Shown here: piece by piece, positions 52,618-64,000 of the stretch
How the letters are laid out: the number at the start of each line of letters is the position of its first letter
Numbering within the stretch: the first letter of the stretch is position 1
Assembly (NCBI RefSeq): GCF_008642355.1
Contig: NZ_CP029193.1
Coordinates: forward strand, 6,162,001-6,226,000
Source: Streptomyces venezuelae
GTDB lineage: Bacteria; Actinomycetota; Actinomycetes; Streptomycetales; Streptomycetaceae
Direction: 5' to 3'
Length of the DNA: 64,000 nucleotides
The notes under the pieces: model-generated
Database searches by the model: none
Seen by the model: the letters and a program-made list of their open reading frames with translations, nothing else
Told to the model about the DNA's origin: nothing
Translations under genes and position numbers: made by a program

Positions 52618-55600
52618 GTGTCTTCGATGATGGAACCGAGCGCTCGCCTCGCGCTGCTCTCCCCCGACCGCTTGGCCGATGTGCGTCGGCGTACCGGCGA
52701 CTACTCCGACCGGACCATCGCCGAGGCCTGCGCCGTCGGCCTGTCGTACTGGGCGACCGGGCGCAGCCCCGAAGGCATCGAACTCGCTGCGGGCACGCTC
52801 TTCGCCGACGTCCTCGGCTGGGTCGACAACGGCGGCACCGGCTCCGTTCCCGGCGCCCGGGAAGCCGTCACCCAGGAAGCCGGCCCCCAGGGCTGGCATG
52901 TCCCTGTCCCCGACGGCGTCGACCCCGAAGACGCGCAGCTCGCCCTCGACGACCTCGCCGACTTCCCCGACCGGCCGCTCGGCACCATCGCCCCGGTCGA
53001 CGCCGAGGCACGCCTCAGGACCCTCGCCGAGTGGAACGACACCGACGCGGACCGGCCCCGCCCCACCATCGTCGAGATGTTCCGCGAACAGGCCCGCACC
53101 AGGCCGGACGCCGTCGCCATCGTCGACGAGCACCGCTCCCTGACCTACCGCGAGGCGGCCGAACGCTCCGCCCAGCTCGCCCACCACCTCCTCTCCCGCG
53201 GCCTCGCCCCCGAGCAGGTCGTCGGCATCTCGCTCAGCCGCTCCGCCGACATGGTCGTCGGCCTGCTCGCCGTACTGCAGGCGGGCTGCGCCTTCGTACC
53301 GCTCGACCCGCAGTGGCCCGCCGCGCGCCGCTCCGTCGTCATCGAGGACGCCCGCGTCGTCGTGCAGCTCAACACCTCCGGCGAGCACGACCCGCAGGAG
53401 CCGGAAGCCGTCGCCGTCGACCTCGCCGACTGGGCGTTCGCCTCCCTGCCCACCACGGAACCCCGCGTCTCGGTGGACGGCGACTCCCTCGCGTACGTGA
53501 TCTTCACGTCCGGTTCGACCGGGCGGCCCAAGGGCGCCATGATCCGGCACAAGGCGATCAGCGAGCGCCTCCTCTGGCAGGTCGACGAGATCCTGCACTT
53601 CGGCCACGACGACGCGTCCCTGTTCAAGGCGCCGCTGTCGTTCGACATCTCCATCAACGAGATCTTCCTGCCACTGGTCAGCGGCGGCCGCCTCGTCGTC
53701 CTGCGGACCGGCGGCGAACGCGACCCGCACCACCTGCTGAGCGTCATCGCCGAGCAGCGCGTCACCTTCACGTACCTCGTGTCGTCCATGCTGGACGTGC
53801 TCCTGGAGATGGCGGGCGACTCCGGCCGCCTCGACAGCCTGCGCCACGTCTGGTGCGGCGGCGAGGTGCTCACCCCCGAGCTGTACGAGCGGTTCCGCAC
53901 CCGGCTCGCCATCCCGATGTACCACGGCTACGGCCCCGCCGAGACGACCATCGGCGTCTCGCACGTCATCTACCGGGGCGAGGCGGAACGTCTTTCCACA
54001 TCCATCGGCAGGGCCAACCCCAACACCCGGCTGTACGTCCTCGACGACGAGCTGCGCCCGGTCCCGGTCGGCGTCGGCGGCGAACTGTACGTGGGCGGGC
54101 TCCTCCTGGGGCGCGGCTACGTCAACGCGCCCGGCCTGACCGCGTCCCGTTTCGTCGCCAACCCCTTCGCGTCGGACGGCTCCCGGCTCTACCGCACCGG
54201 CGACCTCGCGCGGTTCGCGCCCGACGGATCCCTCGACTTCCTCGGCCGCGCCGACAACCAGATCAAGATCCGTGGCATGCGCCTGGAGATCGAGGACGTC
54301 GAGGTCGGCCTCGCCGAGCACCCGCGCGTACGCCACACCTGCGTCGTCGCCAAGAAGAACACGGCAGGCGGCACCTACCTCGTGGGATACGTGATCCCCG
54401 CCGCCGGCAGCGAGGACCTGCGCGCCGACGAGGTCAAGGCGTGGGCCGTCGACCACATGGTCGAGTACATGGTCCCCACCCACATCGTCGTCATGGACGC
54501 GTTCCCGCTCACCGCGAACGGCAAGCTCGACCGCAACGCGCTGCCCGAACCCGCCACCGCGACCGGCGCGGTCACCCCGCCCACCACCGAGAACGAGCGC
54601 GTGGTCTGCGCGGCGGTCGCCGCGGTCCTGCAGCTCGACGAGGTCGGCGTCGACCAGGACTTCTTCCAGCTCGGCGGCGACAGCATCCTCACCATCTCGC
54701 TGCTGAGCGCGCTGCGCGAGGCCGGGCTCTACGTCACGGCACGCCAGATCTTCACCCACAGCGTCGTCGGCGCCCTGGCCGCCGTCGCCAGCCGTGAGGA
54801 CGTCTCCACCGTCGACCACGGCGACGTCGCGACCGGCGCCGTCGTCGGCTCGCCCATCGTCCAGTGGCTCGGTGAGACCACCGACGCCGTCGACGGCTTC
54901 GTCCAGTCGGTCGTCCTCAACACCCCCGAAGACCTCACCGCCGAGGCGCTCGACGAGATACTCGGCGCCGTCCTCGGACGGCACGACATGCTGCGCGCGA
55001 AGCTCGTGCGCGGCGACCGCTGGAGCTTCGACATCCCGGAGGCCGACCGCGCCGCCGCCGGCGTGTGGCAGGAGAGCGACCGGCCGCTGGACGCGTGCGT
55101 CGAGCTCGCCACCGACGGGCTCGACCCGGACGGCGGCGCGATGCTCCGCGCCGTCTGGCGCCGCGCCGACAATCAACTCGTCGTCGTCGTCCACCACGTG
55201 GTGATCGACGGCGTGTCCTGGCGGGTCCTGATGGAGGACCTGGCCACCGCGTGGCGCCAGTACTCCTCCGGCGCGCCCGTCGAACTGCCCCCGGTCGGCA
55301 CCTCTTTCCGGCGCTGGACGCAGCTCCTGGAGCGCGCGGACTTCACCGCGGACCTCGACTGCTTCCAGCGGCCCCTGCCCGGCACCGACCAGCCGGTGGG
55401 CCGGCGCGCGCTGACCGCCGCCGACACCGTCGCACGCGAGCGGATCCGGACCGTCTCCGTCGGCCCCGAGGTCACCGCCGCCCTCCTCGGCGAGATACCC
55501 GCCAGGTTCCACGCGGGCGTCAACGACGTGCTCCTCACCGCGCTCGCCGTCGCCCTCGCCCGGTGGCGCCGCGACCTCGGCCAGGACCAGACGTTCGCGC

Positions 55601-58600
55601 ACATCGAGCTGGAGGGCCACGGCCGCGAGGCCACGCACGTGGCGGACGCCGCGGGCTTCGAGCCGGAACTCTCACGCACCGTCGGCTGGTTCACCACGCT
55701 CTTCCCGGTGACCGTCGACCCCGGCACCGCGCCCGACCTCACCGACCCCGGGTACCTCGCCGCCGCCCTCAAGGCGGTCAAGGAAGACCTGTCCCGCGTA
55801 CCGAGCAACGGGATCTCCTACGGCGCCCTGCGCTACCTGAACGACACGCGGTTCGACACCCCCGCCCCCCAGGTGCTCTTCAACTACCTGGGCCGCTTCG
55901 ACGCGGGCGCCTCGGGCGACTGGCAGCTCACGGGCGCCACCGGCCAGCTCGGCGAGAAGCGCGACCCGGACATGCGTCTGCCGCGCGCCCTGGAGTTCAA
56001 CGCCATCGCCGAACCCGCCTCGTCCGGCGGCGAGTACGAACTGGTCACCACCGTCTCCTGGCCCGACGGCATGTTCACCGACGAGGACATCACGACGCTC
56101 GGCGGCTACTTCCGCGCCGCACTCGCCGGTCTGGCCGCGCTCGACGAAGGCGGCCACACCCCCAGCGACTTCCCCCTGGTGCCGCTCACCCAGGCCGACA
56201 TCGACAGCCTGGACAGTCCGGCGCTGCGGGACATCCTGCCGCTGACCCCGCTCCAGGAAGGCCTGTACTTCCACTCGGTCTTCGACGACGACTCGGCGGG
56301 TGCCTACGTAGAGCAGCAACTCCTCACCCTTGAGGGGGAGGTGGACGCGGACCGGCTCGCCGCCGCCGCGACCCGGCTGCTCACGCTCTACCCGAACCTC
56401 GCCGCGCGCTTCACGGCCCTCGCCGACGGCCGCGTGGTCTCCGTCCTGGAGAACGGCGTCCAGGCGCCCTTCACGACCGTGGACCGCCCCGGCATCACGG
56501 ACGCCGGGATACGCGACCTGGCCGAGCGGGACCGGCGCGCCGGGTTCGACCTGGCCAGCGGACCACTGATGCGGTACACGCTCGTCCGCGCGGGCGACGA
56601 CCGCACCGTCCTCGTGCAGACCGTGCACCACATCATCGCCGACGGATGGTCGGTGCCGCCGATGCTGCGCGCGCTCCTCGCCGAGTACCACGCACCGGGC
56701 ACCGTGTACCCGGTCGGCGGCTTTCCCGACTACGTGCACTGGCTCGCGGGGCGGGACGACGACGAGAGCGACCGGGTGTGGCGCGAGGAGCTCGCGGGGC
56801 TGCCCGGGTCCTCGCTGGTCGCCGAGGGCCACACCCCGTCGGACCGGTTCGCCGACACGGCCGTCGAGCCGGAGGGTGACGTCGACGCGGCCGTCCGGGC
56901 CGCCGGTGTGCCGCTGAGTGTCGCCGTGCACAGCGCGTGGGCCGTGACGCTGGGCGGCATCCTGCACAGCGACGACGTGGTGTTCGGCTCCACGGTGTCC
57001 GGGCGTGACGCGGACGTGCCCGGCATCGGTGACATGGTGGGCCTGTTCATCAACACCATTCCCGTACGGGCCCGCTGGACCGCCGCGACCACGGCGGGCG
57101 ACCTCCTCGCCCGGGTCCGGGAGCACCAGAGCGCCGTCCTGCCGCACCAGCACGTCTCGCTCGCACGGATCGGCCGCCAGGCGGGCGCGGGCTCGCTCTT
57201 CGACACGCTCGTGGTGTTCGACGTGGCGACCGACGTGGACAGCCTGCGGACGCCCGACGCCGAGCTGGTCATCACCGACATCGTCAACGAGGGCGCCCCG
57301 CACTACCCGCTCACCCTCGTCGTGGAGCGCGCGCTCGACGGGCGCCCCCGCTTCAACCTGATCTACGACGGCGAGCTCCTCGGCGAGCGCACCGCCCAGG
57401 ACATCCTGCGCACCTTCACGCGGGCCCTCGACGGCCTCCTGACGCGTCCGGACGCTCTCGTCGGCGACCTGGGACGCGAGGAAGACCGGAGGCCCGCACG
57501 CGTCGAGCGGGAGACCTTGGGCGGCCTCTTCGACGCCGCCGCGCGCCGCGATCCGGCGGCCACCGCCGTCACCCAGTGCGCGCTCGACGGCGGCACGAGG
57601 TCGCTGACGTACGGCGAACTGGCCGACGCCAAGAACGAGTTGGCGGCCGGGCTGCGCGCCGCCGGGGTCGGCCCCGGCAAGCGCGTCGCCGTCGCCGTCC
57701 CGCGCTCCGTGGAGCAGGTCGTCGCGCTGGTCGCGATCGTCTCCGCGGGCGGCGCCTACGTACCGCTGGACCTCGCCTACCCCGACGAGCGCCTGGAGTA
57801 CATCCTGTCCGACGCCGCCCCGCAGGTCGTCCTCGTCGACCGCGAGCAGCGTGACCGCTTCACGGGGCTCCTTGAGCGGGCCGGGGTATCGGCGCGCGTA
57901 CTCGTCCAGGGGGAGGAGGCGCCGCGCGACGCGTCCGGGCCGGTGGCCGAAGCCGCTTGGCACGACCCCGCGTACGTCATCTACACCTCAGGATCGACCG
58001 GCCGCCCCAAGGGCGTCGTCGTTCCGCACTCCAGCGTCGTCACCCTGCTCGCCAACACCCGCCCCGACATGGGCTTCGGGCCGCACGACGTATGGGTGCA
58101 GTTCCACTCCTTCTCGTTCGACTTCGCGGTCTGGGAGCTGTGGGGCGCGCTGGCGCACGGCGCCGAGCTGCTCGTGCCCGAGTACGGCCTGACCCGCTCA
58201 CCCGTCGACTTCCACCGGCTCGTCCGTGAGCGCGGCGTGACCGTGCTCAACCAGACTCCGTCGGCGTTCTACCAGTTCATCGAGGCGGACCGGCACGCCG
58301 GCGAACCGCTCCCCGCCCTGCGGAAGATCATTTTCGGCGGCGAGGCGCTCGATCTCGGACGGCTGCGCGGCTGGGTCGAACGGCACGGCACGGCGTCGCC
58401 CGAGCTGGTCAACATGTACGGCATCACCGAGACGACCGTGCACGTCACGCACCGGGTGCTGACCGACGGGGACTTCACCCGAGGCCAGGACGTCAGCCCC
58501 ATCGGCGGTCCGATCCCCGGCCTCGTCACCTACCTGCTCGACGACCGGCTCCGGCCGGTGCCGCCCGGCCGCGTCGGCGCCATCTACGTGTCGGGCGACC

Positions 58601-61600
58601 AGGTGTCGCTCGGCTACCTCGGCAGGTCCGGCCTGACGGCGGGCCGGTTCGTGGCGAACCCGTTCACGGACGACGGCTCCCGCATGTACCACACGGGCGA
58701 CCTGGCCCGCCGTACGCTCGACGGCGAGCTGGAGTTCGCGGGGCGCGCCGACGACCAGGTGCAGCTGAAGGGCTTCCGCATCGAGCTCGGCGAGGTCGAG
58801 TCCGCGCTGCGGGAGCTGGACGGCGTGGTCGACGTGGCCGTCACCGTCGCCGACAGCGGCGATCATCTCGTGGCGCACGTCGTGGGCCGCGTGCCCGGCG
58901 ACCTCGCGGGCCTGCTCGCCGCGAAGCTGCCGGTGCACATGGTGCCGAGCCGGGTGCTGACGGTCGACGCGCTGCCGCTCACCGTCAACGGCAAGCTGGA
59001 CCGCAAGGCACTGGCCGAACGCGCCGCGGAAGAGTTCGACGGCTTTGACACGGCCGCGAGCGACTCCGCTCTCGCCTCCCTCGTCGGCATCTTCGCCGAG
59101 GCCCTGCCCGGCTCCGCCGACGTGGACGAGGACACCGACTTCTTCATGGCGGGCGGCGACAGCATCGTCGCCATCACCGTGATCAACCGCGCGAGGGCGC
59201 TCGGCCTGCCGATCGCGCCGCGTGACGTCTTCCTGTTCCGGACGCCGCGCGCGCTCGCCGAGCACGTGGGTGCGAGCACACCACCGCAGGCCACGGCGCC
59301 CGCCCCCACCCGGCACGAGGACGGCCCCCTCACACCGACGCCGATCATCCTGCGCCAGCGCGAACTGGGCGGCTCCCTCGACCGGTTCGTCCAGGCCAGG
59401 ACCCTGGAAGCCCCCGAGGGCACCGGATTCGCCGACGCCCGGCGCGCCGCGAACGCCGTCGTGGCCGCCCACCCGGCCCTGCGGACGCGGCTGCGCGTCG
59501 AGCACGGCGTATGGGCGCTGCACACCGAACCCGCCCGCGACGTCACCGTCGTCCGCACGGACGCCGCCGACGCGACGGCCGCCGCCGACGAGGCAGCGGG
59601 ACGGCTCGACCCCGAGACCGGGGACGTCGTGGCGTTCTCGTGGCTGGAGGCGAGCCGGACCCTCGTCGTCACCGTGCACCACATCGCCGTCGACGCCGTG
59701 TCCTGGCTGATCCTCCTCGACGACCTGACCACCGCCATGCGCGGCGCGGACCTCGCGCCGCCGACCACGCCCTACGCCGAGTACGCCGACGCGCTGACGC
59801 TCGGCGCCGCCTCCGGCGAGGTGCTCGACGCCCTCCCGCACTGGATCACCACGCTCGACGCGCCCCCGCTGCTGCCGGGCGCCGACACCGGGAACCTGCG
59901 CGAGACCACCGTCGTCCTCCCGGCCGACGCGAGCGACCGCCTCACCCGCACCGCGCCCGCCGCCCTCGGCGTCGGCCTCACCGAGCTCCTGTGCGGCGCT
60001 CTCCGCACCGCCCTGACGCACGTACAGCCGTCGCCCACCGACCTCGCGGTCGAGCTGGAGCGGCACGGCCGGGTCGCCGTCCACGAAGACCACGACTACA
60101 CCCGGACAGTGGGCTGGTTCACCTCCATCGCGCCCGTACGGCTCACCGCGCACACCGACCCCGTCGCCGCCGCGCGCGAGGTCGCCGAGCGTCAGCCGGA
60201 CGAGCGCGGGCACGTCGCGTACGGGCAGCTGAAGTACCTCAACCCGCAGACCGCGCCGCTGCTCACCGGCCGCCCGCAGGTCCTCTTCAACTACCTGGGC
60301 CGGGGCAGTGAGTCGCGGGCGGTGCACGTCACCGGAGGCGGCCAGGGCAGCCCGTACGCCGTCGAGGTCAACGCCTGGACCGACGACGCCACCGGCAGCC
60401 TGCACGCCGCCTTCACCCTCGCCGACGGCATCCCCGACGCCCTCACCGAGCACTGGCTCGCCGCCCTGGAGCGCGTCGCGGACGCCTCCGCGACCGCCGA
60501 GCGCACCGCACCCGTCACGCCGCTGCAGCGGGGCCTGTTCTTCCAGGCACAGATGGCGGGGGCGGCCGGGCACTACGTCGCGCAGAGCTGGTTCACCTTC
60601 GACCGGCGGCTGGACGCCGACGCACTGGCCGAGGCCATGGCGCACGTGATCGCACGCCACCCGGTCGTCGGCGCGGGCTTCAGCACCGACGACGACGGCA
60701 ACCCCGTGCAGGTCCTCAAGGCCGGCCGGCGCGTCGCCGTCCGCACGGTCGAGCTCGCGGACGACGCGCAGGTCGAGGAGTTCCGCACCCGGGACCGCGA
60801 CGCCGGGTTCGACCCGGCCGACGCGCCACTGATCCGCCTCACCGTGGTCCGCCTGCCGGGCGGCCACGACGGACTGCTGCTCAGCTACCACCTGCTGCTG
60901 TGGGACGGCTGGTCCCGCGAGATCGTGCTGCGGGACCTGTTCGACGCGTACGAGGCCGTGGTGGCGGGCGAGCCGTTCGACACGGCCCCGGCCACGCCGA
61001 GCTTCGAGGAGTACGCCAGGGCGCTCGACGCCAAGGACGCCGCCGCGTCGGAACGTTTCTGGGCGGAGCACCTGGCGGGCGTCCCCGGACCGACCCTGCT
61101 CGCCGGACCCGCGCCGACGCTCTCGCAGGACCTGCCGCCCGCGCTCGTGCACCGGCTGACCGCCGAACAGTCCGACCTCCTGAAGGACGCGGCCAAGCAG
61201 CACGGCGTCACCCTGAACGCCGTCCTCACCGGCGCGTTCGGCCTCCTCCTCGGCGCCCACACGGGCCGCAGCGACGCCGTGTTCGGCGTGACCGTGTCGG
61301 GCCGCGACGGCGAAGGACTCTCCGAGGTCGTCGGCGTGCTCCTCAACACCGTGCCGACCTGGACGAAGGCCCGGCCCGACGACACCGTCGGCGGCTACCT
61401 GTCAGCGGTACAGGCGGCCAGGGTCGAGGCGATGGAGCACGAGCACCTCGGGCTCGGCGAGATCCAGCGGGCCAGCGGCCACGACACCCTGTTCGACAAC
61501 CTGTTCGTGCTCCAGAACTTCCTGGACATGGACGCCTTCGCCGAGATGAACGCCCGGCACGGCATCACCTCGGTGAAGGCCGACGACTCCACGCACTACC

Positions 61601-63591
61601 CGTTCACGTGGGTCGTGACGCCCGGCGACCGGCTCACGGTCAAGCTGGAGCACCGCTACGGAGACACGGAGAACGCCCGCCGCCTCCTCGACGACTACGT
61701 ACGCGTACTCGAAGACCTGGCCCGCGCGACAGGCCCCCTCGGAGCGCTGCCGGGCCTCGGCCGCGCCCCCGAGCCCGCCGAGCGCACCGACGTCGGCACG
61801 GACACCGTCGTCGACCGGTTCGACCGGGCGGCCGACCGGGACCCCGAGCGGGTCGCCCTCGTCGCGCACGGCTCGACGATGACCTTCGCCGAGCTGCGGG
61901 ACCGCAGCCGCGCGGTGGCGGGCGTGCTCGCCGGGCGCGGCCTCGGCCCCGAGACCACCGTGGGGCTCGCGATCCCGCGCTCCCTCGACTCGATCGTGGC
62001 GCTGTTCGCGGTGCTGCGCGTCGGCGCCGCGTACGTGCCGCTGGAGCTCGACCACCCGGACGAACGGATCGCGGCGATCGTCGAGGACGCCCGCCCGGAC
62101 ACGATCCTCACGGTCAGCGCGGTCGCGCCGCGGCTGACCGGGACCGTGGCCGACACCGCCGGCCTGATCGAACTGGACCGGCCGCTGCCCGCGGCCGAAC
62201 CGTTCGTCACGTTCGCCCCCGACGACCCGGACCGGCTGCGGCACCCCGCGTACACGATCTACACCTCCGGGTCGACCGGAAAGCCCAAGGGCGTGGTGAC
62301 CGAGTACGCCGGGCTCACCAACATGCTCGTCAACCACCAGCGGCGGATCTTCGAACCGGTCCTCGCCGAGCACGGCCACCGGACCTTCCGGATCGCGCAC
62401 ACCGTGTCCTTCGCCTTCGACATGTCGTGGGAGGAGCTCCTGTGGCTCGCCGACGGCCACGAAGTGCACATCTGCGACGAGGAGCTGCGCCGCGACGCGC
62501 CCGGCCTGGTCGAGTACTGCCTGGGGCACGGGATCGACGTCATCAACGTCACCCCGACGTACGCGCAACAGCTGGTGGCCGAGGGCCTCCTCGACCAGCC
62601 GGAGCGCCGCCCGGCGCTCGTGCTGCTCGGCGGCGAGGCCGTCACGCCGACGCTGTGGCAGCGGCTCGCCGAGACGGAGGGGACGGTCGGCTACAACCTG
62701 TACGGCCCCACCGAGTACACGATCAACACCCTCGGCGTGGGCACCTTCGAGTGCCAGGACCCGGTGGTGGGCGTGCCCATCGACAACACCGACGTGTACG
62801 TGCTCGACCCGTGGCTGCGGCCACTGCCCGACGGTGTCCCCGGCGAGCTGTACGTGTCGGGCGTCGGCATCGCGCGCGGCTACCTCGGCCAGTGCGCGCA
62901 GACCGCGCACCGCTTCGTCGCCTGCCCCTTCGGCGCCCCCGGCGAGCGCATGTACCGCACCGGGGACCTGGTGTTCCGCAGGCCCGACGGGAACCTGACG
63001 TACCTGGGCCGCACCGACCAGCAGGTCAAGATCCGCGGACACCGCGTCGAACTCGGCGAGGTCGAGGCCGCGTTCGCCGCGCACCCCGCGGTGCGGTTCG
63101 CCGCCGCGGTCGCCCAGCCGGACCCGCAGGTCGACGGCGCGTACCGGCTCGCCGCCTATCTGGTGCTCGACGGCGCCGACCTGGCAGCCGTCGCCACCGA
63201 GGTGGGCACGGGCCTGCCGGACTTCCTGCGTCCGACGCACTACGCCGAGGTCGACAGCATCCCGCTGACCGTGAACGGGAAGGCCGACACCAAGGCGCTG
63301 CCGGAGGCCAAGCCCCTCGGCGCGCTGACCACATCGGGCGAGCGCGGTCCCGAGACCGAGACCGAGACGACGGTCTGCGAGTTCTTCGCCGAAGCACTGG
63401 ACCTCGACGACGACGAGGTGAGCGCGGTGAGTGACTTCGTGTCCCTCGGAGGACACTCGATGCTGGCGGTCCGGCTGATCGGGCTGCTCCGCCGCGAGTA
63501 CGGTCCTGTGATCACCATCCGAGACCTCTTCACCCTGCGAACCCCGGAAGCGATTGCCCGCCACCTCGATGACGACCATGACAACTCCTGA
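52618..63591 (+). CDS. cchH: Coelichelin nonribosomal peptide synthetase CchH
   Basis: 3657 residues, three modules without a thioesterase. Module 1: A (A3 motif near 297), T (S689), E (HHVVIDG near 860). Module 2: C (HHIIADG near 1336), A (near 1789), T (S2182), E (HHIAVDA near 2355). Module 3: C (near 2758), A (near 3216), T (S3614). Specificity codes read by alignment to PheA are DINYWGGIGK (formyl-hydroxyornithine), DFWNIGMVHK (threonine) and DMENLGLINK (hydroxyornithine), the coelichelin set. A tetrapeptide from three modules implies reuse of module 1 (known for coelichelin). The first about 135 residues lack a recognisable C domain. Module 3's C domain reads HLLLWDG instead of HHxxxDG. 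Release without a TE domain likely needs an external esterase (CchJ, outside the window). Start GTG 52618 has GGAAGGGA upstream. Confidence 0.95.
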   Translation: MSSMMEPSARLALLSPDRLADVRRRTGDYSDRTIAEACAVGLSYWATGRSPEGIELAAGTLFADVLGWVDNGGTGSVPGAREAVTQEAGPQGWHVPVPDGVDPEDAQLALDDLADFPDRPLGTIAPVDAEARLRTLAEWNDTDADRPRPTIVEMFREQARTRPDAVAIVDEHRSLTYREAAERSAQLAHHLLSRGLAPEQVVGISLSRSADMVVGLLAVLQAGCAFVPLDPQWPAARRSVVIEDARVVVQLNTSGEHDPQEPEAVAVDLADWAFASLPTTEPRVSVDGDSLAYVIFTSGSTGRPKGAMIRHKAISERLLWQVDEILHFGHDDASLFKAPLSFDISINEIFLPLVSGGRLVVLRTGGERDPHHLLSVIAEQRVTFTYLVSSMLDVLLEMAGDSGRLDSLRHVWCGGEVLTPELYERFRTRLAIPMYHGYGPAETTIGVSHVIYRGEAERLSTSIGRANPNTRLYVLDDELRPVPVGVGGELYVGGLLLGRGYVNAPGLTASRFVANPFASDGSRLYRTGDLARFAPDGSLDFLGRADNQIKIRGMRLEIEDVEVGLAEHPRVRHTCVVAKKNTAGGTYLVGYVIPAAGSEDLRADEVKAWAVDHMVEYMVPTHIVVMDAFPLTANGKLDRNALPEPATATGAVTPPTTENERVVCAAVAAVLQLDEVGVDQDFFQLGGDSILTISLLSALREAGLYVTARQIFTHSVVGALAAVASREDVSTVDHGDVATGAVVGSPIVQWLGETTDAVDGFVQSVVLNTPEDLTAEALDEILGAVLGRHDMLRAKLVRGDRWSFDIPEADRAAAGVWQESDRPLDACVELATDGLDPDGGAMLRAVWRRADNQLVVVVHHVVIDGVSWRVLMEDLATAWRQYSSGAPVELPPVGTSFRRWTQLLERADFTADLDCFQRPLPGTDQPVGRRALTAADTVARERIRTVSVGPEVTAALLGEIPARFHAGVNDVLLTALAVALARWRRDLGQDQTFAHIELEGHGREATHVADAAGFEPELSRTVGWFTTLFPVTVDPGTAPDLTDPGYLAAALKAVKEDLSRVPSNGISYGALRYLNDTRFDTPAPQVLFNYLGRFDAGASGDWQLTGATGQLGEKRDPDMRLPRALEFNAIAEPASSGGEYELVTTVSWPDGMFTDEDITTLGGYFRAALAGLAALDEGGHTPSDFPLVPLTQADIDSLDSPALRDILPLTPLQEGLYFHSVFDDDSAGAYVEQQLLTLEGEVDADRLAAAATRLLTLYPNLAARFTALADGRVVSVLENGVQAPFTTVDRPGITDAGIRDLAERDRRAGFDLASGPLMRYTLVRAGDDRTVLVQTVHHIIADGWSVPPMLRALLAEYHAPGTVYPVGGFPDYVHWLAGRDDDESDRVWREELAGLPGSSLVAEGHTPSDRFADTAVEPEGDVDAAVRAAGVPLSVAVHSAWAVTLGGILHSDDVVFGSTVSGRDADVPGIGDMVGLFINTIPVRARWTAATTAGDLLARVREHQSAVLPHQHVSLARIGRQAGAGSLFDTLVVFDVATDVDSLRTPDAELVITDIVNEGAPHYPLTLVVERALDGRPRFNLIYDGELLGERTAQDILRTFTRALDGLLTRPDALVGDLGREEDRRPARVERETLGGLFDAAARRDPAATAVTQCALDGGTRSLTYGELADAKNELAAGLRAAGVGPGKRVAVAVPRSVEQVVALVAIVSAGGAYVPLDLAYPDERLEYILSDAAPQVVLVDREQRDRFTGLLERAGVSARVLVQGEEAPRDASGPVAEAAWHDPAYVIYTSGSTGRPKGVVVPHSSVVTLLANTRPDMGFGPHDVWVQFHSFSFDFAVWELWGALAHGAELLVPEYGLTRSPVDFHRLVRERGVTVLNQTPSAFYQFIEADRHAGEPLPALRKIIFGGEALDLGRLRGWVERHGTASPELVNMYGITETTVHVTHRVLTDGDFTRGQDVSPIGGPIPGLVTYLLDDRLRPVPPGRVGAIYVSGDQVSLGYLGRSGLTAGRFVANPFTDDGSRMYHTGDLARRTLDGELEFAGRADDQVQLKGFRIELGEVESALRELDGVVDVAVTVADSGDHLVAHVVGRVPGDLAGLLAAKLPVHMVPSRVLTVDALPLTVNGKLDRKALAERAAEEFDGFDTAASDSALASLVGIFAEALPGSADVDEDTDFFMAGGDSIVAITVINRARALGLPIAPRDVFLFRTPRALAEHVGASTPPQATAPAPTRHEDGPLTPTPIILRQRELGGSLDRFVQARTLEAPEGTGFADARRAANAVVAAHPALRTRLRVEHGVWALHTEPARDVTVVRTDAADATAAADEAAGRLDPETGDVVAFSWLEASRTLVVTVHHIAVDAVSWLILLDDLTTAMRGADLAPPTTPYAEYADALTLGAASGEVLDALPHWITTLDAPPLLPGADTGNLRETTVVLPADASDRLTRTAPAALGVGLTELLCGALRTALTHVQPSPTDLAVELERHGRVAVHEDHDYTRTVGWFTSIAPVRLTAHTDPVAAAREVAERQPDERGHVAYGQLKYLNPQTAPLLTGRPQVLFNYLGRGSESRAVHVTGGGQGSPYAVEVNAWTDDATGSLHAAFTLADGIPDALTEHWLAALERVADASATAERTAPVTPLQRGLFFQAQMAGAAGHYVAQSWFTFDRRLDADALAEAMAHVIARHPVVGAGFSTDDDGNPVQVLKAGRRVAVRTVELADDAQVEEFRTRDRDAGFDPADAPLIRLTVVRLPGGHDGLLLSYHLLLWDGWSREIVLRDLFDAYEAVVAGEPFDTAPATPSFEEYARALDAKDAAASERFWAEHLAGVPGPTLLAGPAPTLSQDLPPALVHRLTAEQSDLLKDAAKQHGVTLNAVLTGAFGLLLGAHTGRSDAVFGVTVSGRDGEGLSEVVGVLLNTVPTWTKARPDDTVGGYLSAVQAARVEAMEHEHLGLGEIQRASGHDTLFDNLFVLQNFLDMDAFAEMNARHGITSVKADDSTHYPFTWVVTPGDRLTVKLEHRYGDTENARRLLDDYVRVLEDLARATGPLGALPGLGRAPEPAERTDVGTDTVVDRFDRAADRDPERVALVAHGSTMTFAELRDRSRAVAGVLAGRGLGPETTVGLAIPRSLDSIVALFAVLRVGAAYVPLELDHPDERIAAIVEDARPDTILTVSAVAPRLTGTVADTAGLIELDRPLPAAEPFVTFAPDDPDRLRHPAYTIYTSGSTGKPKGVVTEYAGLTNMLVNHQRRIFEPVLAEHGHRTFRIAHTVSFAFDMSWEELLWLADGHEVHICDEELRRDAPGLVEYCLGHGIDVINVTPTYAQQLVAEGLLDQPERRPALVLLGGEAVTPTLWQRLAETEGTVGYNLYGPTEYTINTLGVGTFECQDPVVGVPIDNTDVYVLDPWLRPLPDGVPGELYVSGVGIARGYLGQCAQTAHRFVACPFGAPGERMYRTGDLVFRRPDGNLTYLGRTDQQVKIRGHRVELGEVEAAFAAHPAVRFAAAVAQPDPQVDGAYRLAAYLVLDGADLAAVATEVGTGLPDFLRPTHYAEVDSIPLTVNGKADTKALPEAKPLGALTTSGERGPETETETTVCEFFAEALDLDDDEVSAVSDFVSLGGHSMLAVRLIGLLRREYGPVITIRDLFTLRTPEAIARHLDDDHDNS

Positions 63592-64000
63592 CACGAAGCG
63601 GTCTCGCCCGGGGACCGACATCCTCCGGACCGCCCTGCGCCGCAACGTCGGCGCGATGGTCCTGGGCACCGTCCTCATGGGCCTCTACCAGGCCGGTGAG
63701 ACGGCGTTCCCCATCGCGCTCGGCATGATCGTCGAGCACACGATGCGGGACGACAGGACCCTCGGCGCTCTCGCCCTCTCCATCGGCGCGCTCGCCGTGA
63801 TCATCACGACGGTCTCGCTGTCGTGGCGGTTCGGGATGCGCGTCCTGCAGAAGGCCAACACGACCGAGGCTCACCGCTGGCGCGTGAAGGTCGCCGGCTG
63901 CGGGCTCCAGCCGGTGGCCAGGGACGTCGACCTCAAGTCCGGCGAGGTCCTGACCATCGCCACCGAGGACGCCGACCAGACCGCCGACATCATCGAGGTG
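63569..64000 (+). CDS. cchI: ABC exporter half-transporter CchI (cut by window end)
   Basis: The first 144 codons of an ABC exporter. A basic N-terminus ([17 protein letters not shown]) precedes a membrane helix ([26 protein letters not shown]) and a second one ([22 protein letters not shown]). Next comes [38 protein letters not shown], a typical exporter intracellular loop. The start ATG 63569 overlaps the end of cchH by 23 bases (ATG 63578 is the alternative), so it is coupled to the NRPS gene. It is expected to pair with the degenerate CchG. Confidence 0.88.
   Translation, partial: MTTMTTPDTKRSRPGTDILRTALRRNVGAMVLGTVLMGLYQAGETAFPIALGMIVEHTMRDDRTLGALALSIGALAVIITTVSLSWRFGMRVLQKANTTEAHRWRVKVAGCGLQPVARDVDLKSGEVLTIATEDADQTADIIEV

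Overview
This 64 kb window is high-GC actinobacterial DNA and almost certainly Streptomyces. The evidence is strong third-position GC bias, GTG/TTG starts, a 19-bp DmdR/IdeR-type iron box, a mycobacterial/streptomycete LexA box, and a gene order (miaB, miaA, dapF, relA/spoT homologue, hflX, siderophore synthetases, dinG, lexA, nrdR, nrdJ, MFS/TetR pair, rnhB, recQ) that I recognise from the conserved core of Streptomyces chromosomes. No tRNA or rRNA gene, CRISPR array, transposase or integrase was seen.

Layout. 0-11.7 kb holds core genes: a truncated TAXI-type substrate-binding protein, tRNA modification (miaB, miaA), two small acidic or antitoxin-like proteins, dapF, an RshA-type ppGpp enzyme, a secreted M1 peptidase and the GTPase HflX. 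11.8-14.4 kb has two tandem paralogous trypsin-fold lipoproteins. 14.8-21.4 kb is an NRPS-independent siderophore (NIS) operon: a class III aminotransferase, an IucA/IucC synthetase, an AlcB/RhbD-like acyltransferase and a second IucA/IucC synthetase. 21.4-28.3 kb is a DNA-damage and nucleotide block: dinG helicase, lexA, nrdR and the B12-dependent ribonucleotide reductase nrdJ. 28.5-36.3 kb is an accessory stretch: an unknown HEAT-like protein, TerD, arylamine N-acetyltransferase, a YdbC-like protein, a TetR/ABC-F pair, a histidine phosphatase and an ADP-ribosylglycohydrolase. 36.6-43.7 kb has an MFS exporter with its TetR repressor and two palindromic operators, rnhB, two unknown proteins and a RecQ helicase with a C-terminal phosphoribosyltransferase-like domain.

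43.8-64 kb is the coelichelin biosynthesis and transport cluster, cchA to cchI (cchI cut by the window edge). It includes a 3657-residue trimodular NRPS. The three A-domain specificity codes that I read by eye are DINYWGGIGK, DFWNIGMVHK and DMENLGLINK. They match formyl-hydroxyornithine, threonine and hydroxyornithine. Five iron boxes sit in front of cchA, cchB, cchE, cchF and cchH, so this cluster should be induced by iron starvation.

How it fits together. CchB hydroxylates ornithine, CchA formylates it, CchH assembles the peptide, CchG/CchI export it, and CchF with CchC/D/E bring the ferric complex back. The NIS operon lacks an iron box, a decarboxylase and an N-hydroxylase of its own, carries in-frame tandem repeats in three of its four genes, and has a TTA (bldA) codon in its last gene. 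It is the least understood system in the window. The dinG and recQ helicase genes both carry the LexA-independent (PafBC-type) DNA-damage promoter motif right at their start codons, whereas lexA has a classical LexA box.
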